NCBI GenBank assembly: GCA_024734495.1
Contig: JALMQS010000816.1
Coordinates: 9,085,092-9,149,091, forward strand
Origin: Forficula auricularia
Lineage: Eukaryota > Arthropoda > Insecta > Dermaptera > Forficulidae
Direction of reading: 5' to 3'
DNA: 64,000 nucleotides
Positions 45,671-58,700 of this stretch are shown piece after piece (position 1 is the stretch's first letter; each line of letters begins with the position of its first letter). The position numbers and the translations under genes were made by a program. A model generated the notes under the pieces. That model saw only the letters and a list, made by a program, of their open reading frames with translations. It ran no database searches and was not told where the DNA came from.

Positions 45671-46748
45671 TTTCCTAATAAATTTAATCAATTTTTATTC
45701 AATGTCAAAAAATATATTATTCGTTTGTATATATTCTTATGTTGTCGATTTAATTTTATTGTTTTTACCTATTCATTTCTTATTGTAATTGACAAATTAA
45801 ATTTATCTAATTATTCAGTTTCCTTTGGAACTTTAATGAAATTTTGTTCAATGTCAAAAAAATATATTATTTTTTTTTAAATACATTTTTTTATTAATCT
45901 TAACTGGTTTTGTTCATAAAGTGTTCCCCTATGACTTAGATTTAAATTTAGGTACTAGATATAGCGACCTATGAAAAAATATTTTGGGGTAATAGCTAAA
46001 AAAGTTCCCCGACCTCTGCTCTAAATCAAATTATTAAATAATAATTAATCCATGCAGATGATATTATTATTATTATTATTATTATTATTATGTGTTTAAC
46101 GGCGCGTCGACTACTATGGTCATTTGCGCCAGATGATATTTAAAGTGTCTATTACTATTGGATTAGCAAATAGCATAAATCTCAAGGGATTGTTAAATAA
46201 AAAAAGTGTTTCTTTAAAAAATGTATATATTCAATTGTTAAGCTTATTTAATACATTTTCTATTAAAACTATCACTAAAATATATATCACACTGGTGTAA
46301 ATTCTATTTTAATCTTATTTAGTTATTTAATTATATAATGAATAATTATTTAATTAAAAAAAATCGCAATTACAAAATATTTTTTAACTTTACTTATAAT
46401 TAGAATTACTCAAAATAATATTTAGTCCAAGATTATAAATGTTCAAATAATGGAATTAAATTATTACTGTTAATATATACATTAGAATCCAACTTTAGAA
46501 TATTAAGAAAATGAGAATTTTCGAAATTAATTTACAATTTATAAATAAGATCAAATAGATATTTTTTACAAAGAATAGGCAATTATTCGAAAATTAATTG
46601 CTTCGTCATTTGGCAATAGTTTTTTTTTCTTCAATATGGTTAATTCACTATTTTTAATGAATTATAATGGCACCCTAACCAGTTCGGGAGAAATTATCCA
46701 TTATTCGTCTGGAGGCTGCTCTGTTTCGTAAGAGTTTTTTGAAGATCT
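45671..46748. other. Intergenic; ATT microsatellite
   Basis: AT-rich with no supported gene. A pure ATT trinucleotide run of about ten units lies at 46056-46090. The right end should contain the 3' UTR of the minus-strand coiled-coil gene. Confidence 0.5.
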
Positions 46749-49700
46749 TCACGTGACTACAGAATTCGAATTATCAGCCAATGTAAGCCCATTGTGAGTG
46801 CCATTGGGGGTTAATACAGCTGCGTTTGCATTTAAGTCTGCGCAAACTAAAGGCATCGAACTCGCGGATTGAAAGTTGCATTCCTCTAGCTGCTCTTGCA
46901 TTTTAGCTAAAGGTGGACATTGGCTCACCAAATCTTTTACATTTTGAAGAGTCTACAAAAAAAATGTATAAATAGGTAATAAATGTTTGAATTTGATATC
47001 AAACTTATAAATTGTTTTTAAATCATATATCGTCGCCTTAGAGAGTAAACCTGCTAACTCACAACAAGGAAATTTCACAGGGCAGAGAAAAAACAAACAA
47101 TATTTAATATTGTTGATATGGAAAAACTATATTTCACATTTTTTTCTACAACTTAGAATCGTAATTTTAAGTAGCAGTTTTACTTGGACGATGCTGCATC
47201 TCTTTTTCTTTCGAGCGGTATTAATATGTCATATATGATAAAAATGGAGTTAGCAGTTTTACACACCTAAGCCGGCGATAATTAATACTTAGGTATACCT
47301 ATAGCTACTCCCCATAATAATATATAAAATTGCGTAGCTAAAAGAAGGTGCAAGATCTATAAATCTGGATACCCATTTCTGGCTCAATGAATACGTCAAT
47401 AAGCAAATTTACCGTATTTGGGCTGATAAACACCCGAAGAGTATCAAGAGCTACGTATGGTGTGGTTTATAGGCTGACGGAATCAGCGGTCCATATTTCT
47501 TCAAAAATGAGGATGGTCATAACGAAACCGTTAATGGCACCCGCTATCGCGGTATGATAATTGAGTATTTGCTACCTGAAATCCAAGCCCGTAATGTGAG
47601 GGATATCTAGTTTCAAAAAGACGGGACTACTAGCCATACAGCACGTGGAACACTGGACATTTTGAGAAATCATTCGGTGAGCAGCTGATTTAATGTTTTA
47701 GATTGGTTGCCTAAATGGTTTTATATCACACCTCTGGATTATTTTCTTTGGGGTTACCTGAAGTCTAAAGTCTAGAAGGATAAGCCAGCTTCGATTGATC
47801 CCTTGAAAGTAAACATTAACCTCGTTATTGACCAGACTCCAGTCGTAATGTTCGAACAAGTGGTTCAAATTTGTAACTAAAGAATAACTAAAAAAGTTTT
47901 CACCATCACATTCAATTTTATGTGTTTTATTTCAAAATATATTCCTGAACCTCACGATGAATCACTCTATATATATATCACGTGATATACGATATACCTA
48001 TATGTCCATATGTGTGTCAGTTTTAACTGGTTACTCATCAGATTTTTCCTTATACACATGTATAAATCTTGGTATTTGGGAGAAACTCCGAAAATGGCTT
48101 TTTGCAGCACGAGCTTTTCTTAAAAGTATAATAATTAGATTTAGTAATTAAAAAATAACAAATATAAAAATTATTTCATACTGCCTACTTATTATTAAAT
48201 AATAATTAATCAAGTACATTTGCAGGTATTTGGACAGGAAGGTGTAAATCAAAATGTCATTGATTTATGCAAACGTACTTGATTAATTAAATACCATGGA
48301 TGCTATGGACTTTAATAATTAAATAATAATATTCGTTAATTACTATAATTTATTTATTTTTAAAAGCTCATACTGCAAAAAAACATTTTCAGAATTGAGT
48401 ACTATTCCGCATCTTCAAAACACCACAGAAATATAATATAGTGATACATAAGTTGTCTTTTTTATATTATTCTTGGTATAAACATTTTCATTGTTAAAAT
48501 ATAGGGTGGGCCATTTAATTTTTGGAATTTGAATCGGCTATAAAAAACTAATGAATATTTTTTCGAAATTATAAGTTTATTAGAAAGATTGGACATTTTC
48601 ATTTAAGAATGAAACACAACATCATTATCCGATTTCCAAAAACAGTGGGCAAAAGATCGATTGTTACGTTGACGTGTCGTGTTAGTACGTCTATTAGACT
48701 GATCACCGCATGACATCCTTTCCAATTTTTGGAAACAAAAATGTTGTTTTTCATTCTTTAAATGAAAAATGTTCCAAACTCATAATTCTTGGAAAAAATT
48801 ATATACCTAATAGTTTTTATGAGCGGACTCAGAGTTCCAGATGGCTCGATAATCATTTGCCTATATTTTTTTCGTTATTTTTGTTTCTTCTCATATTACT
48901 TAATACTTTATAATTTTTCGTTCATAAAATACTCAAATTGAATGTTTCGGATATTTAATTTACTGCAAGTTGCCTGTAATTGCTATATGCCGTTGCCATC
49001 TCATTGCGGTGTCTTGCTTCATATTGCCGTTTCACTTCATTAGCTGCTTGTTTCCAACTTTCTTGTAACATATTTTGACTTGCAAGATATTTACTACCTA
49101 TTTCATTTAATTGCTTATCTTTATCTTGTAGCTGGGCTTGCAAACAAGGAACCTACAAGGAATTCAGTAATATTTATAAGATCATTCACTAAAAGAGTAC
49201 GTTGTTTAACTAAAGTAAATGGGCATGCCTGCTCTGAGAGTGACAATAAGTCTTCAAAATGTTCAGGTTTATTGGAAGTAGTTTGCCATTGGCTTATTTC
49301 CTTGGTTTTATCTTGAAGTTTCGTTTCAATTATTTCAAATTCTCTAGCTAATTTGTTTTTTTCTCTTTTGTATTTCTAAAATATAAAATAAATTAACAGA
49401 TACTCCGATCATTGTCGGCTCGTTTTTCAAATAAAATTAATAAAAAAATACTTATTATATTAAAATAAAATCTAAAGATATATTTTGTAATACCTCAGCT
49501 GCATCTCTGGCTTCGTCCAATTCATGAATTCTTGCATTTAACTGAGCTCTGGCATCATCCAATTCTTGTCGAAGATTTTGGACAAGATTTTCTCTCTCCC
49601 TATAGATACATTCTGCAGATATTTTAGCTGATTCTTCTGTTTTTACTTTTTCATTTAATATATCCCTAAAATTAAATTTATTTATTAAAAATAAAGGGAA

Positions 49701-52700
49701 ATGTTTTTAGAATTAATAAAATAATACATATCCTCGCCTTAGAGAGTAAACCTGCTAACTCACAACAAGGAAATTTCACAGGGCAGAGAAAAAACAAACA
49801 ATTTTTAATATTGTTGATATGGAAAAACTATATTTCACATTTCTTTTTCTACAACTTAGAATCGCAATTTTAAGTAGCAGTTTTAGTTGGACGATGCTGC
49901 ATCTCTTTTTCTTTCGAGCGGTATTAATATGTCATATATGATAAAAATGGAGTTAGCAGTTTTACACTCTTAGCCGACGATATATAGATATTCTTAAAAA
50001 AGTGAATTAATAGTAAATAAAATAATTTTTTAAATTTATATAATTAAATAAATAATCAAAAAATTTTTATGGTTCTCTGCGAAAAATGGTAAAAAATGAG
50101 CACTTTTGGCGAGATATAATTGACTTTCTGCCTGTAGTTTTTATTAGAATCTTGAAATTCAGCAGGCAGTTAGATTTTGATTATTCATTCAGAGATAGTT
50201 AATTAAGCAAAATCGATAAAAAAACTTGGAGGCCCCTTGGCAATTGACACCTTCCATTAATTTTGAAACTTTTTGATTTAAAAATATGTAAAAATTCAAG
50301 AACTTAGTATAAGCACTTTTGATTAACATTATTTTAGTTCCTATAAAATAATCACTCATCCCATTATCTGGGGTACGATTGGATAGGTCTTTTGAAATCC
50401 TATCTTGTAATTTATATTTTGATAGCCCCAAATGATGAGCCTACATACTGTTATGAATATGTATGAATATGAATAAATTCTTAAAGGTGGGTACACACAA
50501 GGCTCATTTTCAAAATTTTTAGCAACAGGTAGAATTAAAAAAGTAACAAACAAAAAAGGTAAATGTAAATAGAAGGTAAATAAATAATATTCACTATATT
50601 AATGTTATTTTTAGTTTTATTGAAGGATTGTACATAATCTAATAATTTTTTCCATATCAGTTTTTACTCGGAGCGACCCGGAGTGCTATCGCCGATTGCC
50701 AGCTAATAATAATGATCACCTTATTGATTTCTTCTGGAGAGATGGCCCAGGCCAACCCTTTGTTCAGCGTTGATCTATTTATTTAATATTTTACCCAGTA
50801 GCCTATATTCCCAGTCAAATATTTATTTTTCTTGACCATGGCGGTTTCCTGCCTATTTATTTATTTATTTTTTATTCCTTGACTACGGCAACTTCCTGTC
50901 TACTTATTTATTTATCTGTTTTTTAAATTATTTATTTTTAAATAATTTAACAACAATTTCTTCAAACCCAGTGACATATTCTAACTATTTATTTTTTGTT
51001 TTATTTATTTGATTATTTATTTATTCTTCCCAGTGTATTTATTTATTTATTTTTATTATTTAGACGACATGCGGTATTCCTTTTTTTTTTTGTTATTATT
51101 TATATTATTTTATTCTTGGAAGCAGCATACTAAGGTTCACACCGTTCTGCTGTGGCCACACACGGAGCCACTCAACCGGATCTTGAGTGGGAGGATCGGA
51201 GGGCTATAAGGGGAGATGTGGAGGCCCTATTATATTTTAACTGGTATATTTAGCTTATTGGAAACTTTTTGATTTACTCGGCTATCACTGGGCAAAGGAT
51301 GTCCTTCTCTCAGTCATAATTTAACATATTGCATAGTATCAAAATCTTATAAAGATTTTCCAATTAAATTAATTGTCATTAAATGACTTGTGTCCACTAA
51401 TAATTTATTTCTTTTTACATTAATTATATTGCTCTTTGATCTTCTGCTGAGTTTACAGCAATTACATTTAAAATTCTTTTAGCTGTAAAAATACTGCTTT
51501 TATCTTTATAATCGATTTTTATTAGGTCGGGTTTATTTTAACAACTATAGAAGTCGGTCGTACCTGTGTGTACCCGCTGAATATCACCCCTGCTTTCCCA
51601 TTAACCGAACGCATTCATTCAGAACTGTTCGTTCGCCTGTGTACCGGCCTTAAGATAAAATTTGAATTGCATTTAAACTAAGTAAAATAAAATTCAAAAT
51701 TATTTTACCTCTCTTGTTGAACTTCTTCAAGTCTTTGGTCATTATCAAGTTGAATTATTCGTAATATTTTTAATAATCTAGTAACAAGATTATCGACATC
51801 AATAACTTGATCTACAAGAGTTGCTGCAGAGGCACAATTATGCATTGCTGGTAAAGAAGAGCCATCCTCCATTGATCGACAACTTAAAGTACATAAATCT
51901 TCACTACTCGAGCCACCTTCTCCTCCATCATTTTCAAGTTCACCAGAGCCACATTCACCGGCACTTGTTTGAGTTAATAATTCAGCTTGCTGACGTTGAA
52001 CAATAGCCTACAACAATTTAAAATATACAATTATTATTATTACTATTATTATTTATGAACAAAAATTTGTTTATTTATCAAATTTAAAAATGTACATATT
52101 TATAATTGAAGTAATGGAAGGCAGCCCAGGGGTAGTGAGGAAAGAAAAAATTAATACATATCCAAATAATGTGTAATTTATTGGATTCCTTCCTCCCTTC
52201 CCTTCAAACCGACGTTTGGAGGCTTCCTCCTTCTTCGGGTTTCAAGGAGTCAATGAAGGAAACAACATAAAATGCTTCCTCCTCTCCACAGCAGTGTTTA
52301 AAACTTTTTCTTCCTTAAGAAAAAGAAGGAAAAAAAAATTGTTTTTCTATGCTTCTAGCTAAAGAAGAAAAAATTTTAAACACTGCTGTGGAGAGAGGAA
52401 GGAAGGATTTTATTTGTTTCCTTCATTGACCCCTTGAAACCCTGAAGAAGGAGGGAAGAATCCTCCGAAACGTCGGTTTGAAGGGAAAGGAGGAAGGAAT
52501 CCAATAAATTGCACCTTATTTGGATATGTGTCAATTTTTTCTTTCCTCACTACCCCTGGGCTGCCTTCCATTACTTTCAATTAAAAGTTCTACCAGTCTG
52601 TCTCTCCAGAGAAAATTTCGTGTAAATAAGTACATATTTATTATAATTACAATTTAGGCATCGACTCAAAACTCCCTAGCCATATCCATATTTACAACAA

Positions 52701-55700
52701 TTTATTTTTATTATTTCAATCATTTTTAAATTTTTAATTGTGGGCAAATTTTGATAAAAACCCACGTCTTGAAAAATATAAACGAAATATATAGAATAAA
52801 AGGAATAGCCTGTGAAAGGTTTTGAAGAGATCTGCTGTGAGCTAATTCAGAACCTGGACTCGTGGAATCATCTAAATCTAGGCCATTATCAAGACCAGTC
52901 CATGCTTCATCTGTTTCCAAACAAGGGGCTGCTTCACATTCTAATAACTCTGAATCCAATGTTAAGTCTATAAAAACAAATGCAAAAAGTATTAAATCCG
53001 CAAATTTGAAAAGTTGTAATACAATTTTTAAAAATTACCTGTATCATCTTTAGGAGAGATATCAGTATCAAGATCAACGCCAGCAGGGAGTGCTGTTGCT
53101 ACGGCACTGGGTGCCGGAGTTGCAGGCGTAGCAGGATTTGTACTAGGACGGGATACAATTGTAGTAGCATTTCTTATAGCATTGATTACTGCTGAGACAA
53201 AAGAAGCGCTTCCTCCCCTTTTAGGAGAGGAGTTGACGGGTCCAGAAACATTGGCAGATCCAGTATTATTACCGTCATTAGAGTTTGATCGTGATCTGGA
53301 CCTCTCTGGACTTGCCTCTGCACTGCTGCTACTCTTGCTATAGGCTTCATTATGAAAGATTACGTCCTAAAGAAGAAGAAAATTCATTAAATACTTTATA
53401 TATTTACAATATATAGATTGATTGGTAAAGAAAGATTTTGAATATTTTTTATAGATATTTGACATACTCTACTAAGACAATTTATTATCAAATCTAAATA
53501 ATTTATTATTTTAACATGCTCCACTTTGACAAAAAGCAATAATAAACAAAATTACAATTTTACTTTAAAAATTATATATTACTCGTATATAAAAATAAAA
53601 AATTTCTACCTCGTATAATGATTCCATTTTGAAAATGGAAATTAAATTCGAAAATTCTTTTATATTTATTTTTAAATAATTCAATAAGTCTAAAGGGCTA
53701 TATTTAAAGAAATAAATATTAAATATTAATATAGGTACTAGATATATTTAATATAAGATAAATATGGTAGTGTAAAATTATCATTGAACGTTTGGTTTAA
53801 CACAGCTCTCTCCGCTAATACGATATTCCATAACATTACTTTGATATATAGGTATATTATATGGAGGGAGGGGGGTCAAAAAATGAAAATTCTAGCTCTT
53901 TTGACCAAACCCAACCAAATTTTGTAAAAATAATCTGTGGGACCCTAGAGGACTAGAATAAGTGGAGAGTGATCAGAGGTAGAGGAAAAAAGAGGGTCCA
54001 GGGGGATATGGTTGGTAGGGTGGAGAGTGATTGGACATAGTGGGAAGGGAGATCATCTGTAGGTCCCTAGAGAACTAGGAATGGAATGGAGAGTGATCGG
54101 AGGTAGACGATGAAAAAAGAGGGTCCAGGGGGATAGAGTTGGTGGGGTGGAGAGTGATCGGACATAGTGGGAAGGGAGACAATATGTGGGACCCTAGAGA
54201 ACTAGAAGTGGAATAGAGAGTGATTGGAGGTAGAGGATGAAAAAAGAGGGTTCAGGGGGATAGGGTTGGTAGGTGGAGAGTGATCGGACATAGTGGGAAG
54301 AGAGAAGCGGTGATGGCTGTATTTAAATAAGATCAGTGTAAGTTTTTGCTTTCTATATATATACCTTTTCACATAAAATAATTGATATAAAATCTACAAA
54401 TAATCAGAAAAACAATAATTTTCACTGAGTCTTCTTTTATACATACTATACCATAACATCTAAGAAGAAATGTATTGTAAATCTACTTTCAACAAGCATA
54501 ATATTTATTTTCATTATCATAATTTGAATTATATTTAAATCCTATTATTTTAAATAATTACAATATTTCGAAAAAATGAAATCTCCGTAAAAATTGAAAA
54601 AACGGAGAACAAGAGTGATTAATAAATTAAGTCATTAGAGAGGTAGTAGATCTATAAAAGATTACAAGCATTAAATGTGAGGAGAAAGAACAGAGAAGCC
54701 AAGCGGAAAGAGACGCGCCACGACCACAAGACGACCACCACAATGACGCTAATATCTACGGGACCGAAAGAGCGTTCGAGTGAATGAAAAACATCGAAAG
54801 AACCAAGAATGAAGTGCAAAGAAGCGCCGGTCTAGAGCCCATTTCAACTCAGGAATGGTAGAACTTACCCACAGGAAGGTTTCGACCCGGGAAGGTAGAC
54901 CACAGGGGAAGGATAATCACAAGATTAGCCTACCATTCTTCGCAACCTCATCAAGAGGATTCAAAAATAAAAAAGATAAGACATTTTTATATATATCAAT
55001 GGTTGATTTGAAAAGATTTCCAATAATTCGGAAATGAATATTAAATAAAAAAAAAGAAGATTTTTCATCGTTTTTTTGAAACCATGAGAAAAAAAATTGG
55101 ACCCAGAATTTTTAAATTGATAGATTTACTTCCGCATGACTAATTTAGAAAGAAACCTAATATCTTGCATGCTTAGGGTACTAATTAGGGTCAACTATCT
55201 TGCATTCTGCTAGATAAAAATTTTGTTTATAAAAAAAACCCACAAAATGATGGTGATCATGCAACTTGTCATAATTTGGCTATACTTAAATGATTATGTT
55301 AATATTTAGAAGAAAAAAAATTAAATTTCCATTATACTTCAAAAGTTTTATCAATGAATTTCCTACCCCTTGCTTTTCTTAGTTTCTAAAGGTCAAAAAT
55401 TTGATCTTTAGAATCTTTTGAAAAAAAAGGCAATTTTAATAAAAAAAATGTGAGAAAAAGGGTTCAATAGCAATTTAATATTTAGTATTTAGGAAACTGT
55501 AAAAATATTGTTGTAAGAATCATGTACTTGAAGTGAAAGCTTGGGGGCGAAAGAGGTGGCAAAATATAGAAATTCTAAACTTTTTGTTCGATCTAAAAAA
55601 ATTTAGTAGACTTACTATATTTAGAATACTGAGAAAATGTTAATACAAAAATCAACTACACAAAATGAGTAAGTAAGTAAGTGGTGATAATAATGAGGGA

Positions 55701-58700
55701 GCAAAATTATAATCCTTTTTTTTGTTCGGTCTGGACCAAAGCATTTTTACATCTTTGAATCCCTAAAAAAATGTGGGAAATTTTATATGTTATCACTAAA
55801 AGTGTAAAGACCGAATTTTACAGGGTATTATCGAAGGTAAGGGTCAGAATTCAGAAACAAATCCAGGGCATGAAAATAAACAAATGAGTTCCTATGATTA
55901 ATTATCTCCGTATTTCTGTATATTTTAGATTGTTCAATTAATATTGGCATCTTTTGGGTGAGATATAACTAGTAAAGTGGATATTTTTTATTGATAATTA
56001 ACTGGATATTTCAGCTAAGATGAGTTAAATAAATTTCACCCTGCGAGGGGCACTGTCCGACCTGGCCACCCTCGGGCTAAGCCCCTGCTAGTGAATGGGA
56101 GATACCTTCAGCTTTTTCCTCGCCAAATACCTATTAATAATTTCCTTTTTGTAAAAAAAAAAAAAAAAAAAAATTTTTAATATTGTTATAAATAAAAAAA
56201 AATAGAATAAGAACAAAGAATGTAATAACCCCGAATGTCTTCCTGGGCAATGTGGGTTAAAATGTATCATATTAGTGCTAGATCCCAAAATGTTAGGGGA
56301 CCTAAAAAAACCATTTGTACATAATTGCTGAATAAAACTAACATTTAAAAAAAAAAAAAATGGGAGATACCTAGACCTAAGACCTAGCGGAGTAGATTTA
56401 GCTATCCTAAATTGAATTTCAATAATATCTTAGGATCAGATTAAGATAGTCGAATAAAATTCACTAATTTGAATATTCATCTCAATATTTTCTATAAAAA
56501 AATGTGGAAATTTTAGTTATTTAGTTACAAAATGAATGGTCTCCTAATAATACAATCTTGAGACGCTGCCCGCCAGACCCATCGGCCCGAAGGACCGAGC
56601 TGAAAGGGCGTGCCGAAGGCAAGCCTTATCAGTTCGTAATATATAAAAGCAATAGAGTTAAATCTAAAAATCTAAATTTTAGGTTTAAAAATAAAACAAT
56701 AATGTGATTATTAAACAGGTGTGATTATTTCAAGTTTGAGTTTTTGAGGTGTATCATTGACATCTTTTGGGTGAGATCTAACTAGTAAAGTTTATTTTTT
56801 TATTGATAACAAACTGGATATTTCGCCCTGCGAGGGGCACTGTCCGACCTGGCCTCCCTCGGGCTACGGCCCTACCAGTGAATAAGAGACACCTAGACGC
56901 TAAGACCTAGCGGAGTAGATTTAGCTACCCTAAAATGAGTTTCAATAAATAAAATATTATTAATTTAGAAAAGTAATTTTAGGAAGGTGTAACAGTTTAT
57001 GGTTATTATTAGGTTATATATTATCATTTATTGTTATATACAAAGCTAAAACTGTTAATAAAAAATTGTTGCCTCGTGCAGAGTTGAGAATTTCAACATG
57101 TTTTCCAATAATTACCTCGAGATCTTTTTCGCTAATATCATAGGACTGGACAAGCTGCTCTACCAATGCATCAAGTCGACTGCCGAGGCCAGCAAGAGAG
57201 AGAGCAGCGCCAGAAAGAGCTGCTCCTTGTTGAAGTAGAAGATCTCGACTTCGTCGTTCTAAAGCAGTGTATCGAGCTTGAAGGGCTAAATTATCTTGTC
57301 TAATGAAACAAAAAATGTGTTCCCAACAAGGAACGAATCTGCATTACATTTTACATTTTGGAACGATTGATTAATCTTTTTATTTTTACTTAAAATATAA
57401 TAAATTTTTCCATGAAAATGTTAAATTCTTTATGGTCGTTAATTAAAAATGGGGCTAATATCTATTTTTATTAACTACTATAAAGAATTTTAAATAAAAA
57501 ACTATACGTAAAATTATCGGTATCTCCATCTTAACATCTAGAAAATGTTAAAGTGATTAAAAGTGTGTGTGTGTGATATTAATTTTCTGATTACTCAGTT
57601 TTAGACTATTCTATTTATATCATCTTGAGTTTACAGATTTTGACTTAAAATCATAAAATCAACCTATTTTTGAGTTAGTACATTTTTAGAATAGGTACCT
57701 ACAATTAATTGGTAGTTACTCTAATATTTTTCATAATTTCTCAAAAAGGAGTGAAACGATTTTAATTAAATTTTTAATTGAAAATAAAGTTTAAGAATTA
57801 CAAAACAACCTACAGGGTATAAATAATTAATATCAAATAATATGAGAAATTGAACCGCATTCCAAGGGTTCCGTAACCCCTAACTACCAGGGCCAAGCTG
57901 TTTCACCACCCGTGTGCAAAACTAAATTTTTTGCCCTATGGATATAATTATAAATTAAAAGGTTTGGTTTTATACTTTTTTTTTACTTTACCATAATGAC
58001 CATCATATATGTCATTATAATTATAAAAATAGAATCAATCACAAGAACTTTTCCTTCATATATCATTTTTTTCTTTTGTTCGGTTTCTAAAAACGACTTG
58101 GATGTCAAGTAAAAAAAAAAAATAAGAGATTTAGAGTAATACCGACTCTGTTTCTTTGTTTTTGTTTTTATACCGCCCTAAGAGAATAGTCTTCAATATG
58201 GGCGAATGCAAATCTCTTGTTACTCAGTCTAAAAAAGGTTTGTGGTCTTAAGGCCGCAGCTGTTGGTGTGGTGCACGCCTTTGCCCTGTGTGTGGCTCGG
58301 CCCTACTAACATCCAAAATACTTGAGATACCAAATTCATTCTAATTTGTCGTTAATAAGAATAATATGTATGAATTTGTGAATTTTTTCAGAATTTTAAT
58401 TCAAGTGTTTATTGAGATTGAGCTACTATAAAAATCACCTAAAAATGGCCACTTTGGAGCTCTCTCATACCATCATATAGCTCGTCATTTTAAATCGAAA
58501 TAAAATTTAAATAAGCCGGCCATGGATACTAAGGATTCCGTAACTTATAACTGCTAAAATACTTGAGATATCAAATTTGTTCTTATTTGACCTTAAAAAT
58601 TAGGCAATGAATGAATTTTTCATAATTTTAAGTTAAGCCGATTCTAGACGCAGACAAGAACAAAAATCACCTAAAAAGAGCCCCTTTGAAGCTTTCTCAC

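Noticed and set aside
48970..49000. Possible GC donor (TATGAA|GCAAGA) for the last intron of the coiled-coil gene
   Set aside because: A normal GTAAAT donor at 48963-48958 gives a phase-0 join to the last exon and keeps more coding sequence, so the simpler GT-AG choice was preferred.
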